From positions 248,001 through 312,000 of the forward strand of contig NZ_QPII01000001.1 in assembly GCF_003336675.1 (NCBI RefSeq): a stretch of DNA of 64,000 nucleotides. Direction: 5' to 3'. The number at the start of each line of letters is the position of its first letter. The first letter of the stretch is position 1. The notes under the pieces are model-generated. The model did not search any database. It was not told the DNA's origin and saw only the letters and a list, made by a program, of their open reading frames with translations. This document shows, piece after piece, positions 31,902-40,578 of the stretch. Both the position numbers and the translations under genes were made by a program. Origin of the DNA: Billgrantia montanilacus (lineage in GTDB: Bacteria; Pseudomonadota; Gammaproteobacteria; Pseudomonadales; Halomonadaceae).

Positions 31902-33590
31902 TCAGAAAGTTTCCCACTCCCTTTCGATGGGTGCGCGACTGCGCACCGTATTGGGGAGCAGCTGGCTCACAATGCGTTCATGGGCAGGGCGGGCGGCCTT
32001 GCCGGAAGTCCGCCGGATATCGCTACCGCTGAAGGCGCCGGCGCTGTGGGCCAGTGCGCTGACTTCTGTCTCGAGGGAAGCCGTTGCTGCCTGATAGCTT
32101 TGCATGCTGCCGGCGCTGGTCTGGGTCGCCTGGTCTATCTCGCCGATGGCCTGGCTGATCTGCTCGATACCCTGGCTCTGCTCTGCGGCGGCGGCACTGA
32201 TTTCCTGCATCAACCCGTTGACGCGGTGGCTGGCTGCCTTGATCGCTGTCATGGCATCTCCCGCTTCGCCGGCATGCGATCTCCCCGCCTCTATTTCGCT
32301 GCGCGCCGTGTTGATCAAGTCCTGCACACGGTGAGCGGCTCCAGCCGATTCGCTGGCCAGCTTGCGGACTTCTTGCGCGACAACGGCAAAGCCTCGCCCA
32401 TGTTCCCCGGCACGGGCGGCCTCCACCGAGGCGTTGAGCGCCAGTATATTGGTCTGGAAAGCGATGCTGTCGATCGTGCCAACGATACTGGCCATGTTGT
32501 CGGCCTGGCGAGTGATCTCCTGCATCGACGTTGCCAGCCTCTGCATGACCTCGGCGGCTTGGTCAACCGTTGTTACGTTGCCGAAAGTCGCCTCGCCAGC
32601 CTGATGGGCATGCTCCGCGCTCTGGCTAACCGTGGCGGTGATCTGCTCGGCGCTGGCGGCGGTTTCTTGCACCGCTGATGCCTGCTGCTCGAGCCTGCTG
32701 GCCATGGCGGCGTTGTTGCGTACCAGGTTCGTGACCGCAGGCTCGACCACGCCGATGCGACGTTCCAGGTCGCCGATCAGCGCTGCCAGGGACTGGCGCA
32801 TGAAGGCCAGCGCGCCGAGCATGCGCCCCAGCTCATCATGGCGCTGGGCAGGCAGGTTCGCCTTGAGGTTGCCTGCGGCGACCTGCAATGAGAAATCGTG
32901 CGCCTGGTAGAGCGAGCGGCGCATCCTGGCGCTACCTCTCCAGTTCATCCAGGCCAGCAGTATGCCGCCGAGAACCCCCGAGGCGAGCAGCCCTTCGTCA
33001 AGCAGAGATGGCGAAGGCGCCGTGGCGCTCCAGGCGGCCACGCCCAGCGTGGCGGGCAGCACGGCGATGGCGAGGCTGGCAAAAAAGTTTCGTGTGGAGA
33101 GGCTGCGCCAATCGATACGCTTCACTGCATGCAGGGCACCGCGGCGATAAGGGCGTCCGTGCTTGACCGTGTAGCGGCCACCGTTTTCACGAATGTCACG
33201 ATAGACCGCTTCGGCATGGGCGGTCTCCTCGGCGCTTGGCTTGACGCGTATGGAGGCGAAACCCTTGAGCTCACCATTTTCGCGGATGGGAACCACGTTG
33301 GCTCGGACCCAGTAATGATCTCCGTTCTTGCGCCGATTCTTGACCAGTCCGGACCAGAACTCCCCTGCCTGAAGATCATGCCACATGTCGGCGAAGACGC
33401 TGGGCGGCATGTCAGGATGCCGCACCAGGTTGTGAGGTGCGCCATGCAATTCCTCGTATTCGTACCCGCTGACGTCGATGAAACGTTGATTGGCATAAGT
33501 GATGATGCTGCGTGTGTCGGTCTTGGAGATGAGGACATCATCGTCTTCAAGAAGATACTCCGACTGGGTTACCGGTCCGTTCTGTCGCAT
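31902..33590 (-). CDS. Aer-like methyl-accepting chemotaxis protein with PAS domain
   Basis: A 562-residue chemoreceptor. An N-terminal PAS domain (about 10-120; TYANQRFIDVSGYEYEELHG, HPDMPPSVFADMW) is of the Aer type that binds FAD in energy sensing. A hydrophobic anchor follows (about 165-215), then a HAMP-like segment and the signalling domain with the highly conserved hairpin tip DSIAFQTNILALNASVEAARAGE. The protein ends EREWETF, close to the N-W-E-T-F pentapeptide that tethers CheR/CheB in high-abundance receptors. There is no periplasmic ligand domain. AT-rich palindromes lie upstream. Likely role: aerotaxis/energy taxis; the signal is inferred from the PAS type. Confidence 0.88.
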   Translation of the reverse strand: MRQNGPVTQSEYLLEDDDVLISKTDTRSIITYANQRFIDVSGYEYEELHGAPHNLVRHPDMPPSVFADMWHDLQAGEFWSGLVKNRRKNGDHYWVRANVVPIRENGELKGFASIRVKPSAEETAHAEAVYRDIRENGGRYTVKHGRPYRRGALHAVKRIDWRSLSTRNFFASLAIAVLPATLGVAAWSATAPSPSLLDEGLLASGVLGGILLAWMNWRGSARMRRSLYQAHDFSLQVAAGNLKANLPAQRHDELGRMLGALAFMRQSLAALIGDLERRIGVVEPAVTNLVRNNAAMASRLEQQASAVQETAASAEQITATVSQSAEHAHQAGEATFGNVTTVDQAAEVMQRLATSMQEITRQADNMASIVGTIDSIAFQTNILALNASVEAARAGEHGRGFAVVAQEVRKLASESAGAAHRVQDLINTARSEIEAGRSHAGEAGDAMTAIKAASHRVNGLMQEISAAAAEQSQGIEQISQAIGEIDQATQTSAGSMQSYQAATASLETEVSALAHSAGAFSGSDIRRTSGKAARPAHERIVSQLLPNTVRSRAPIEREWETF

Positions 33591-33620
33591 TCATGATCTC
33601 GCAATAAAGTTGTACACAAG

Positions 33621-33635
33621 CGTAACCAGTTTACG
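33621..33635. promoter_or_regulatory. Palindrome CGTAA-N5-TTACG upstream of chemoreceptor gene
   Basis: Perfect 5-bp arms with a 5-nt spacer, 31 bp before the chemoreceptor start, next to a second palindrome. Possible operator. Confidence 0.3.
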
Positions 33636-33639
33636 TTAT

Positions 33640-33654
33640 GTACAATATTTGTAC
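33640..33654. promoter_or_regulatory. Palindrome GTACAA-TAT-TTGTAC upstream of chemoreceptor gene
   Basis: Perfect 6-bp inverted arms with a 3-nt centre; the half-site TTGTAC occurs again at 33610-33615. Lies in an AT-rich region about 50 bp before the gene, as an operator would. Confidence 0.35.
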
Positions 33655-33742
33655 TGCTATTGATCATTCTTGTATAGCTATTTTTCGCTATGTCGACGAT
33701 AGGGGGAAACAGCGTCAGACACGCAGCATGGCCAAACTCCTC

Positions 33743-35494
33743 TCAGGCATTGGCGGCGACGGGCACCGGGGCGGCGCCGCGCTTGATCGTTGCATAGCCC
33801 AGTCCGGTGACCAGTGACCCGACGACGATGGCTGCGATATAGAGCAGGACCGGGGTGATGGCGTTGGGGATCATCAGCACGAAGATGCCGCCATGGGGTG
33901 CCATCAGCTGCGCACCGACCAGCATGGAGAGGGCGCCGGTAATAGCGCCGCCGGCGATGCAGGCGGGAATCACACGCAGCGGATCCTTGGCGGCGAAGGG
34001 AATGGCGCCCTCGCTGATAAAGCACAGTCCAAGAACGAATGAGGCCTTGCCCGCCTCGCGCTCCGGTTCGGAGAACTTGTTGCGGGCGACGAAGCTGGCG
34101 ATGCCCATGCCGATGGCCGGGACCATTCCGGCCGCCATGATCGCCGCCATGGGCGCATAGGTCTGGGAGGCCAGCAGGCCGACGCCGAATGTGTAGGCGG
34201 CCTTGTTGACCGGCCCGCCCAGGTCGAAGCACATCATGGCGCCGAGCAGGATGCCGAGCAGCACGGCGTTGGTGGCGTCCATGCCGGCCAGGAAGCTGGT
34301 CAGGCCGGCGAGAATCGCGGCCACCGGCTCGCCGATCACGTAGATCATGGTCAGGCCGGTGACCAGGCTCGCCACCAGGGGGATGATCAGGATCGGCTTG
34401 AGCGATTCGACGCTGGAGGGCAGCTTGACGTGTCGCGCTACCGCCAACGCCACATAACCGGCCAGGAAGCCGGCCAGGATCCCGCCGATGAAGCCGGCTT
34501 CGATCTCTGCGGCCAGCATGCCACCGATCATGCCCGGGGCGATGCCGGGGCGGTCGGCGATGGAGTAGGCGATATAGCCGGCCAGCACCGGGATCATCAG
34601 GGCGAAGGCGGTGCCGCCGCCGATCTGCATCAGTGCGGCAGCCAGGGTGCCCTCCTCCTGGAAGGCCTCGATGCCGAACACGAAGGAGAGCGCGATCAGC
34701 AGGCCCCCGGCCACCACCATGGGCAGCATGAAGGAGACCCCTGTGAGCAGGTGCTTGTAGACCCCCACCTCCTTGAGGCTCTTCTTGGCGCTGTTGGACG
34801 CGCCGCCAGGGGCGCCGTCGGCACTCTCCACCGCGGCGTTTTCCAGGGCCGCCTCAATGGTGGGCTTGGCCTTCTTCAGAGCGTTGCCGGTGGAAGTGCG
34901 ATAGACGCGCTTGCCGGCGAAGCGGGTGGGGTCCACCTCGATATCGCAGGCCAGGATCACCAGGTCGGCCTCGGCGATCTCCTCGTCGGTGAGCTTGTCC
35001 TGGGCGCCGACGGATCCCTGGGTCTCGACGCGGATCGCGTGTCCCAGCGCCTTACCCGCTTGGCTCAATGCCTCGGCGGCCATGAAGGTATGCGCCACGC
35101 CGGTCGGGCAGGCGGTCACGGCGACAATTCGCTGGCCGCCAGCGGCAGGCGCCGGGTTCGGTGCCGCGGCTTCGGTGGGGGGCGTGTACTCGCCAGCCTC
35201 GCGGCTAGCCCGTTCGAGGAAGGTCTTCGGGTCCGGTAGCGCCTCATGGATGGGCGCCTGAAACAGGCGCTTGTCGCGAAAACGCTGAGGCGCGGGAACG
35301 CTGTCGGCAGCGACCACGATCAGGTCGGCCGCGGCGATGGCCTCCGCCGAAACGGGTTGCAGCGCTTCGAGTTCGCTGTGCATCTCGACGCTCGCCTGCC
35401 AACCGAGGCGTTGGGCAGCCTGTTCGAGGCGACGGGCGGCAAGGAATGAAGTGGCCATGCCGCTGGGACAGGCAGTGATGAGAATGACGTTCAT
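33743..35494 (-). CDS. fruA: PTS fructose transporter subunit IIB'BC
   Basis: A 583-residue membrane permease that takes up fructose and phosphorylates it to fructose-1-phosphate. Residues 1-100 are the IIB' domain, about 120-220 the IIB domain with phospho-Cys in VTACPTGVAHTF (Cys129), and about 240-575 the IIC domain with eight or more spans (GVSFMLPMVVAGG, DRPGIAPGMIGGML, FISEGAIPFAAKDP). The IIB' domain also keeps a Cys motif (ITACPSGMA, Cys9), which E. coli FruA has lost. It overlaps fruK in ATGA and is last in fruB-fruK-fruA. Confidence 0.95.
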   Translation of the reverse strand: MNVILITACPSGMATSFLAARRLEQAAQRLGWQASVEMHSELEALQPVSAEAIAAADLIVVAADSVPAPQRFRDKRLFQAPIHEALPDPKTFLERASREAGEYTPPTEAAAPNPAPAAGGQRIVAVTACPTGVAHTFMAAEALSQAGKALGHAIRVETQGSVGAQDKLTDEEIAEADLVILACDIEVDPTRFAGKRVYRTSTGNALKKAKPTIEAALENAAVESADGAPGGASNSAKKSLKEVGVYKHLLTGVSFMLPMVVAGGLLIALSFVFGIEAFQEEGTLAAALMQIGGGTAFALMIPVLAGYIAYSIADRPGIAPGMIGGMLAAEIEAGFIGGILAGFLAGYVALAVARHVKLPSSVESLKPILIIPLVASLVTGLTMIYVIGEPVAAILAGLTSFLAGMDATNAVLLGILLGAMMCFDLGGPVNKAAYTFGVGLLASQTYAPMAAIMAAGMVPAIGMGIASFVARNKFSEPEREAGKASFVLGLCFISEGAIPFAAKDPLRVIPACIAGGAITGALSMLVGAQLMAPHGGIFVLMIPNAITPVLLYIAAIVVGSLVTGLGYATIKRGAAPVPVAANA

Positions 35495-36465
35495 GCGAGG
35501 GCTCCTCCAGCGTCTACGTCATTGAGGCGACGCACGCGGGTTTGTTGTTGAAGCTGTGGTAGGTCGTCGGCGTGGGGGTTACCGACCCCGACATGGCGAA
35601 CGGATTCGGCGGAGAGTGCCGTGGCCAGGCGCAGTGCCTGTTCCGGTGAGTGTCCGGAAAGCACCCCGTGCAGCAGGCCGGCGAGCAGGGTGTCGCCGGC
35701 GCCCACGGTGCTGGCCACGGTCAGGCGGGGTGGCGTGGCCTGCCAGGCGCCGCGCTGGCTCACCCACAGCACGCCGGCAGGGCCGGAGGAAACCACCGCC
35801 TCCTCGACCCCGCTGGCATAGAGCCGTAGCGCCCCACGCAGCCATGCCTCGGCGGTGTCCAGGGCGCCCCCGGCCCAGGCGGCCAGCTCCTGCTCGTTGG
35901 GTTTCACTGCCGTGGGACGGGCGGCGATGGCCTGGATCAATGCCTCGCCGCTGGTGTCGGCCCACACCGGCAGGCCGGCCCGGCGTAGCCGGACGATCAG
36001 CTCGGCGAGGTCGACGGGCGCGACCCCGGGCGGCAGGCTGCCGGCGACCACCACCGCGGCGGGGCGGCGCGACGGATCGGCGATGAGCTCGTCGAGCCAC
36101 GAGAGCAGATGCTGCCAGGCGTTGGTGTCGATGGTGGCGCCCGGACCGTTGATGTCGGTTACCCGTCCATCGGCCTCGGCGAGCTTGGCGTTGATGCGGG
36201 TTTCGCCGGGCACGCGCAGGAAAGCGTCCACCACGCCCATCGCCTCGAAGGCGCGCAGGAAAGGGCCATCGTTATCGCCGCCGAGAAAGCCGGAAACCGT
36301 CACGTCATGGCCGAGGCCGACCAGTACCCGGGCGACGTTGACCCCCTTGCCGGCTGCCGTCAGGTGCGTCTCGCTAGTGCGGTTGACCTCGCCGGGTACC
36401 AGCCGGTCCATGCCGATGGAGAGGTCCAGGGCCGGATTCAGCGTCAGCGTGAGGATTCGAGCCAT
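35491..36465 (-). CDS. fruK: 1-phosphofructokinase
   Basis: A 324-residue PfkB-family kinase that turns fructose-1-phosphate into fructose-1,6-bisphosphate with ATP. N-terminal LTLNPALDLSI, the AAGKGVNVARVL substrate block and the C-terminal anion hole STVGAGDTLLAGLLHG with the catalytic Asp are present. It is the middle gene of the fru operon: ATG overlaps the fruB stop in TGATG and its stop overlaps fruA in ATGA. Its substrate, F1P, is also the inducer that releases FruR. Confidence 0.95.
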   Translation of the reverse strand: MARILTLTLNPALDLSIGMDRLVPGEVNRTSETHLTAAGKGVNVARVLVGLGHDVTVSGFLGGDNDGPFLRAFEAMGVVDAFLRVPGETRINAKLAEADGRVTDINGPGATIDTNAWQHLLSWLDELIADPSRRPAAVVVAGSLPPGVAPVDLAELIVRLRRAGLPVWADTSGEALIQAIAARPTAVKPNEQELAAWAGGALDTAEAWLRGALRLYASGVEEAVVSSGPAGVLWVSQRGAWQATPPRLTVASTVGAGDTLLAGLLHGVLSGHSPEQALRLATALSAESVRHVGVGNPHADDLPQLQQQTRVRRLNDVDAGGALA

Positions 36466-39344
36466 CAGCGAACCTCCAGGGCGTCGCGGACCGCAGTACT
36501 GGTGGCCTGGGCCAGGGCAAGACCGGCCTGGGTGCGGGCCTTTTCGAGGTCGAATTCACGTAGCCGCGCCTTGACCAGTGGCACCTGTCGAGCACTCACC
36601 GAGAGCTCGTCGACGCCCAGCCCCACCAGTACTGGCACCGCCATGGGATCGCTGGCCAGTTCGCCGCACACCCCGACCCACTTGCCGTGGGCGTGGGCTG
36701 CCGTGACGGTCATCTCGATGAGGCGCAATACCGCAGGATGCAGGCCGTCGGCCTGGGCGGAGAGTTCCGGGTGGTCGCGGTCGATGGCCAGGGTGTACTG
36801 GGTCAGGTCGTTGGTGCCCACCGAGAAGAAGTCGACCTCGGCAGCCAGTGCCGGCGCGAGAAGGGCGGCCGAGGGGACTTCGATCATGATCCCGAGTTGC
36901 ACGTCGCTGGCACGCTCGGCTTCGGGGATCTCCTCGAGCAGCCGATCGAAGATGGCCCTGGCCGCGCGGAATTCGGCGATGTCCTTGATCATCGGCAGCA
37001 TGATGCGCAGCGGGCGGGGCTTTCCAGGAACGGGCGCAGCCGCGAGCAGCAGGGCGCGCAGCTGGGTCTCGAGGACCTCGGGCCGGGTCAGCATCAGGCG
37101 GATGCCTCGCAGGCCGAGAAAGGGATTGTCCTCCTTGGGCATCGGCCAGTAGGGCAGCGGTTTGTCGCCGCCGACATCCAGGGTACGTGCGACCAGCGGG
37201 CGGCCGTCCAGCGCGTCGAGGGCTTCACGGTACTCGTCGATCTGGGTGGCGAGGTCCGGCTCCTGGGCATGGGCCATGAACAGGAACTCGGTGCGCAGCA
37301 GCCCCACGCCTTCGGCGCCGCGCTCCACGGCGTCGGCGGCATGGATGGTATTGCCCAGGTTGGCGGCGACCTCGACGCGATGCCCGCAGCGGGTGCGTGC
37401 CTCCTCGAAGCGGGTATCCCAGGCCGCGGCCTCCCGCTGCTGTCGTTCGGCCAGCCGCTGTTCGGCGGCCTGGCGACGTTCGGCCGAGGGTGTCGGCGTG
37501 ATGCGGCCACGTTCGCCGTCGAGAATCAGTTCGGTACCGTCGGCGAGGGTCAGCACCCGCGCGCCGGCACCGACCACGGCTGGAATGCCCAGCGCCCGGG
37601 CGAGGATGGCACTGTGCGCCGTTGCACCGCCGCGGGCGGTGAGCAGGCCGCGCACCAGGCTGGTGTCGAGGCGCGCCACGTCGGAGGGGCCGATATCGTC
37701 GGTGACCAGAATGTAGGGGGTGGTGGGTGGGGCGGGCAGGGTGACGTCGCACAGGATGCCCAGCACCCGGCGGCCCACGTCGCGCAGGTCGGCGGCGCGC
37801 TCGGCGAGCAGCCGGTCGGCGAGCATTTCCTGGGCGTGGGCCGCGGTCTCGATGGCATCCCACCAGGCGGCCTCGGCGGAGCGGCCTTCGCTGATACCTT
37901 CGTGGGCGGCCTGGTACAGCTCGGGGTCGCAGAGCATCTCCTCGTGCATGGAGAGGATCTGGGCCACCTCGCCACCACGCGCCTGCTGGACCAGCGTCTC
38001 AAGCTGGACGGCGCCCTGGCGAATCGCCTGTTCCAGTCGCTGTGTCTCCGCGCCCGGGTCAGCGGCGCGCTCGGGATAGTCGAAGCGAGGCGTCTGCAGC
38101 ACGAAGACCGGGGAGATGGCCAGCCCCGGAGAGGCCGCCACGCCAGCATGAGGCGTGTCGTCGGGCAGCGGTTCGGCGGGCGCAGCATCGGCCTGCGGTA
38201 TGATGCGCTCGCGGCTCTCGTCGAACGGCAGAACCTGTTCACCAAGGCCGTCCGCCACGGCCTGGCACACGGCGTCGAGTGCCGCCACGGCCCCATCTCC
38301 CTCGGCGGAAAAGGCCAGCTGCTGGCCGCGGCGGGCACCGAGGTTGATCACCTTGGTCAGGCTGCTTGCCGATACCGCATCGACTCCGCCCTCGGCCAGT
38401 CGCACGCGGATGGGAACAGCCTGGGAGCGGGCGACCTGGACCAGCTGCTTGGCGGGGCGGGCGTGCAGCCCATGGGCATTGAGTACCCGCGCGAGCCGGG
38501 TGTGGGCGGTGGCGGACTCCCCGGCCAGCCGGGCCAGTATGGTGGCCGCATCGGCACCCTGCAGCTCGCCTGCACTACCGCGCTCGAGCAGCCTCAGGAT
38601 GCACTCCAGCAGGCCGCGATGGGCCTCGCCATGAGCGGCCAGGCAGAACAGGCCGTTGACCGTCTCGTCGGCCTGCTTCAATGGGTGCTCGGGTGTGGCC
38701 AGGGCCAGTGCGGGAACCTCGACGCTGCTTCCGCTCGAAGCCAGCCATAGCCCCTGTCCCAGGTGCAGTGGGGCGTGCTCGGCGATGGCGGCGATGAAGC
38801 CGTCGCCCACGCAGCCGAGCTGGCGCAGGCGGGCGGCACCGGCCAGGGCCAGCTCACGGGCATCGCGGGCGGGAAAGCCGAGGCACAGGGTGTCGCCGTC
38901 GAGGCGCGCATCCACGACCGCCTTCGACAGCAGGGCGGCGATCTCGTTACCCGAGCCTGCCGCGGCGAGTCGCTCGGCTACGCTGTCATCGTCGAGGACA
39001 TGGGTAAGCTGGCGCAGGATGTCCAGGTGTTCGTCGCTTCTTGCGGCGATGGCCACCAGCACGTGGACGCGCTGGCCGTCGTGCCAGTCGACCCCGGCCG
39101 GGAATTGCAGTACCCGTACCCCGGTGTCCTGCACGTGTTCGCGGCTTTGTGGCGTACCGTGGGGGATGGCGATGGCGTTGCCCAGATAGGTAGAGGACTG
39201 GGCCTCTCGGGCGAACAATCCTTCACGGTAGCCGGGCGAGGTGAGCCCAGCCCGATGCAGCGCCTCGGCGGCCTGCTCCAGTGCGCCACGCCAGTCTTCG
39301 GCATGGCAGGCGAGCAGTACATCGTCCTGATGAAGGGTCAACAT
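36465..39344 (-). CDS. fruB: PTS fructose EIIA-HPr-EI multiphosphoryl transfer protein
   Basis: A 959-residue cytoplasmic phosphotransfer chain in one protein, as in Pseudomonas FruB. Domains in order: EIIA-Fru (1-145; AIAIPHGTP, His62), a linker/M-like domain (about 150-275), HPr (about 283-370; NAHGLHARPAK, His294), and Enzyme I (about 390-959; GGATAHSAILAR, His577 region; PEP-binding LLRTEFLFM and IMIEVPSAAL). It moves phosphate from PEP to the IIB domains of FruA. No separate ptsH/ptsI is in the window. First gene of the operon; two FruR/Cra-type operators precede it. Confidence 0.96.
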   Translation of the reverse strand: MLTLHQDDVLLACHAEDWRGALEQAAEALHRAGLTSPGYREGLFAREAQSSTYLGNAIAIPHGTPQSREHVQDTGVRVLQFPAGVDWHDGQRVHVLVAIAARSDEHLDILRQLTHVLDDDSVAERLAAAGSGNEIAALLSKAVVDARLDGDTLCLGFPARDARELALAGAARLRQLGCVGDGFIAAIAEHAPLHLGQGLWLASSGSSVEVPALALATPEHPLKQADETVNGLFCLAAHGEAHRGLLECILRLLERGSAGELQGADAATILARLAGESATAHTRLARVLNAHGLHARPAKQLVQVARSQAVPIRVRLAEGGVDAVSASSLTKVINLGARRGQQLAFSAEGDGAVAALDAVCQAVADGLGEQVLPFDESRERIIPQADAAPAEPLPDDTPHAGVAASPGLAISPVFVLQTPRFDYPERAADPGAETQRLEQAIRQGAVQLETLVQQARGGEVAQILSMHEEMLCDPELYQAAHEGISEGRSAEAAWWDAIETAAHAQEMLADRLLAERAADLRDVGRRVLGILCDVTLPAPPTTPYILVTDDIGPSDVARLDTSLVRGLLTARGGATAHSAILARALGIPAVVGAGARVLTLADGTELILDGERGRITPTPSAERRQAAEQRLAERQQREAAAWDTRFEEARTRCGHRVEVAANLGNTIHAADAVERGAEGVGLLRTEFLFMAHAQEPDLATQIDEYREALDALDGRPLVARTLDVGGDKPLPYWPMPKEDNPFLGLRGIRLMLTRPEVLETQLRALLLAAAPVPGKPRPLRIMLPMIKDIAEFRAARAIFDRLLEEIPEAERASDVQLGIMIEVPSAALLAPALAAEVDFFSVGTNDLTQYTLAIDRDHPELSAQADGLHPAVLRLIEMTVTAAHAHGKWVGVCGELASDPMAVPVLVGLGVDELSVSARQVPLVKARLREFDLEKARTQAGLALAQATSTAVRDALEVR

Positions 39345-39409
39345 GGATGGCCTCCCGATAGATTTCGCGGCGACGCGACTGCCACCGAATTGGTGGTTTC
39401 AGGCTTGGC

Positions 39410-39421
39410 TGAATCGTGTCA
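39410..39421. promoter_or_regulatory. FruR/Cra-type operator 1
   Basis: TGAATCGTGTCA, one mismatch from TGAATCGTTTCA, the palindromic Cra/FruR core. It lies 66 bp before fruB and 105 bp before fruR in the divergent region. Confidence 0.65.
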
Positions 39422-39438
39422 CCTGGTGATTTTCATGC

Positions 39439-39450
39439 TGGAACGATTCA
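39439..39450. promoter_or_regulatory. FruR/Cra-type operator 2
   Basis: TGGAACGATTCA, one mismatch from TGAAACGATTCA. Its centre is 29 bp from that of operator 1, nearly three helical turns, so two dimers could bind the same face. Confidence 0.65.
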
Positions 39451-39525
39451 TACTGTTTGGCAAGGTTCTATTTCTACGACTTTGGCAGGGGTAGGGTTCC
39501 TTCGGCACTCACAGTGAGGATGTTC

Positions 39526-40527
39526 ATGACACTCGTCGAAATCGCCCGGCTGGCCGGTGTGTCGCGTACCACGGCCAGCTACGTGATCAACGGCAAGGCC
39601 GCGGAGCGGCGCATCAGCCAGGATACCGTCGACCGGGTCATGGCCGTGGTGAGAGAGCACCGCTACCAGGTCGATGCCCAGGCGGCGGCACTACGCCGTG
39701 GCTCGAGTCGCACGCTTGGCTTGATCATTCCCGACCTGGAGAACGTCAGCTACGCGCGACTCGCCAAGCGACTGGAGCGCGGCGCGCGAGAGCAGGGCTA
39801 CCAGCTGCTGATTGCAGGCTCCGAAGACCAGCCGGAGAGCGAACGCGACCTGGCACTGGCATTGCGCGCCCAGCGCTGTGAGGTACTGATCACCGCCAGT
39901 TGCCTGCCCATGGACGACCCTTTCTACGCCGAGCTGATGGCTGAAGGACTGCCGGTGGTTGCCGTGGACCGTGGCTTCGATCCCCAGCGCTTCGCCTGCG
40001 TGGTGAGCAACGACCGGGACGCCGCCGAGCGGCTGACGCGCTCGGTGCTGGGCGGTGACGTGGCCAGCGTGGCCTGGTTGGACGCGGTACCGGGACTGAC
40101 GATCACGCACGAGCGCCGCGCCGGTTTCCAGCAGGCGCTATCGGGCAGCGGCGCCGCCGTGTTTGCCTGTTGCGCGGAGCGCTACGAGCGCGACGAGGGA
40201 GCCAGGCTGATGCGCGACCTGCTCGCCGAGCGTGGCCTCCCCGACGCCCTGGTCACCGCCTCCTATACGCTGCTGGATGGCGTCTTCGATGTGCTGCTGG
40301 AAGAGGGCGGGCTGCCGCCGTCGCTGCGCATGGCGACCTTCGGTGACAACCGGCTCCTCGACTTCCTGCCGCTGCCGGTCAATTCGGCGGTGCAGGACCA
40401 CGACCGCATCGCTGCCGCGACACTGACCGCCGCTCTGGCCGCCGCCAGGGGCGACTATCGTCCTGGCCAGCAGATGGTTTCGCGCACCCTGCGCTGGCGC
40501 CTGCCGGAGCGGCTGCCGCTTGGCTGA
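39526..40527 (+). CDS. fruR: Catabolite repressor/activator FruR (Cra), LacI family
   Basis: A 333-residue LacI-type regulator: helix-turn-helix at the very N-terminus (VEIARLAGVSRTTASYVING), the hinge region, and a periplasmic-binding-protein-like effector domain (LGLIIPDLENVSYARLAKRLE). The Cra/FruR subtype is clear from the SRTTASYVINGKA recognition helix. It is divergent from fruBKA, with two Cra-type sites between, and should repress the fru operon until fructose-1-phosphate accumulates. The start at 39526 has GAGGA 5 nt upstream; upstream in-frame codons (from 39457) run through the operator region and lack a ribosome site. Confidence 0.92.
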   Translation: MTLVEIARLAGVSRTTASYVINGKAAERRISQDTVDRVMAVVREHRYQVDAQAAALRRGSSRTLGLIIPDLENVSYARLAKRLERGAREQGYQLLIAGSEDQPESERDLALALRAQRCEVLITASCLPMDDPFYAELMAEGLPVVAVDRGFDPQRFACVVSNDRDAAERLTRSVLGGDVASVAWLDAVPGLTITHERRAGFQQALSGSGAAVFACCAERYERDEGARLMRDLLAERGLPDALVTASYTLLDGVFDVLLEEGGLPPSLRMATFGDNRLLDFLPLPVNSAVQDHDRIAAATLTAALAAARGDYRPGQQMVSRTLRWRLPERLPLG

Positions 40528-40578
40528 GTGGTCAGCGGCGACATGAGCCAGTCGGTGCGGCTTTCTTCAGCGACGAAC

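Noticed and set aside
36687..38750. 687-codon open frame antisense to fruB
   Set aside because: Low-complexity Gly/Gln/His-rich translation typical of a reverse frame; fruB on the other strand has all PTS motifs.
39457..39525. Longer N-terminus for fruR
   Set aside because: Would extend the protein beyond the family N-terminus and lacks a ribosome site; ATG 39526 has GAGGA at the right distance.
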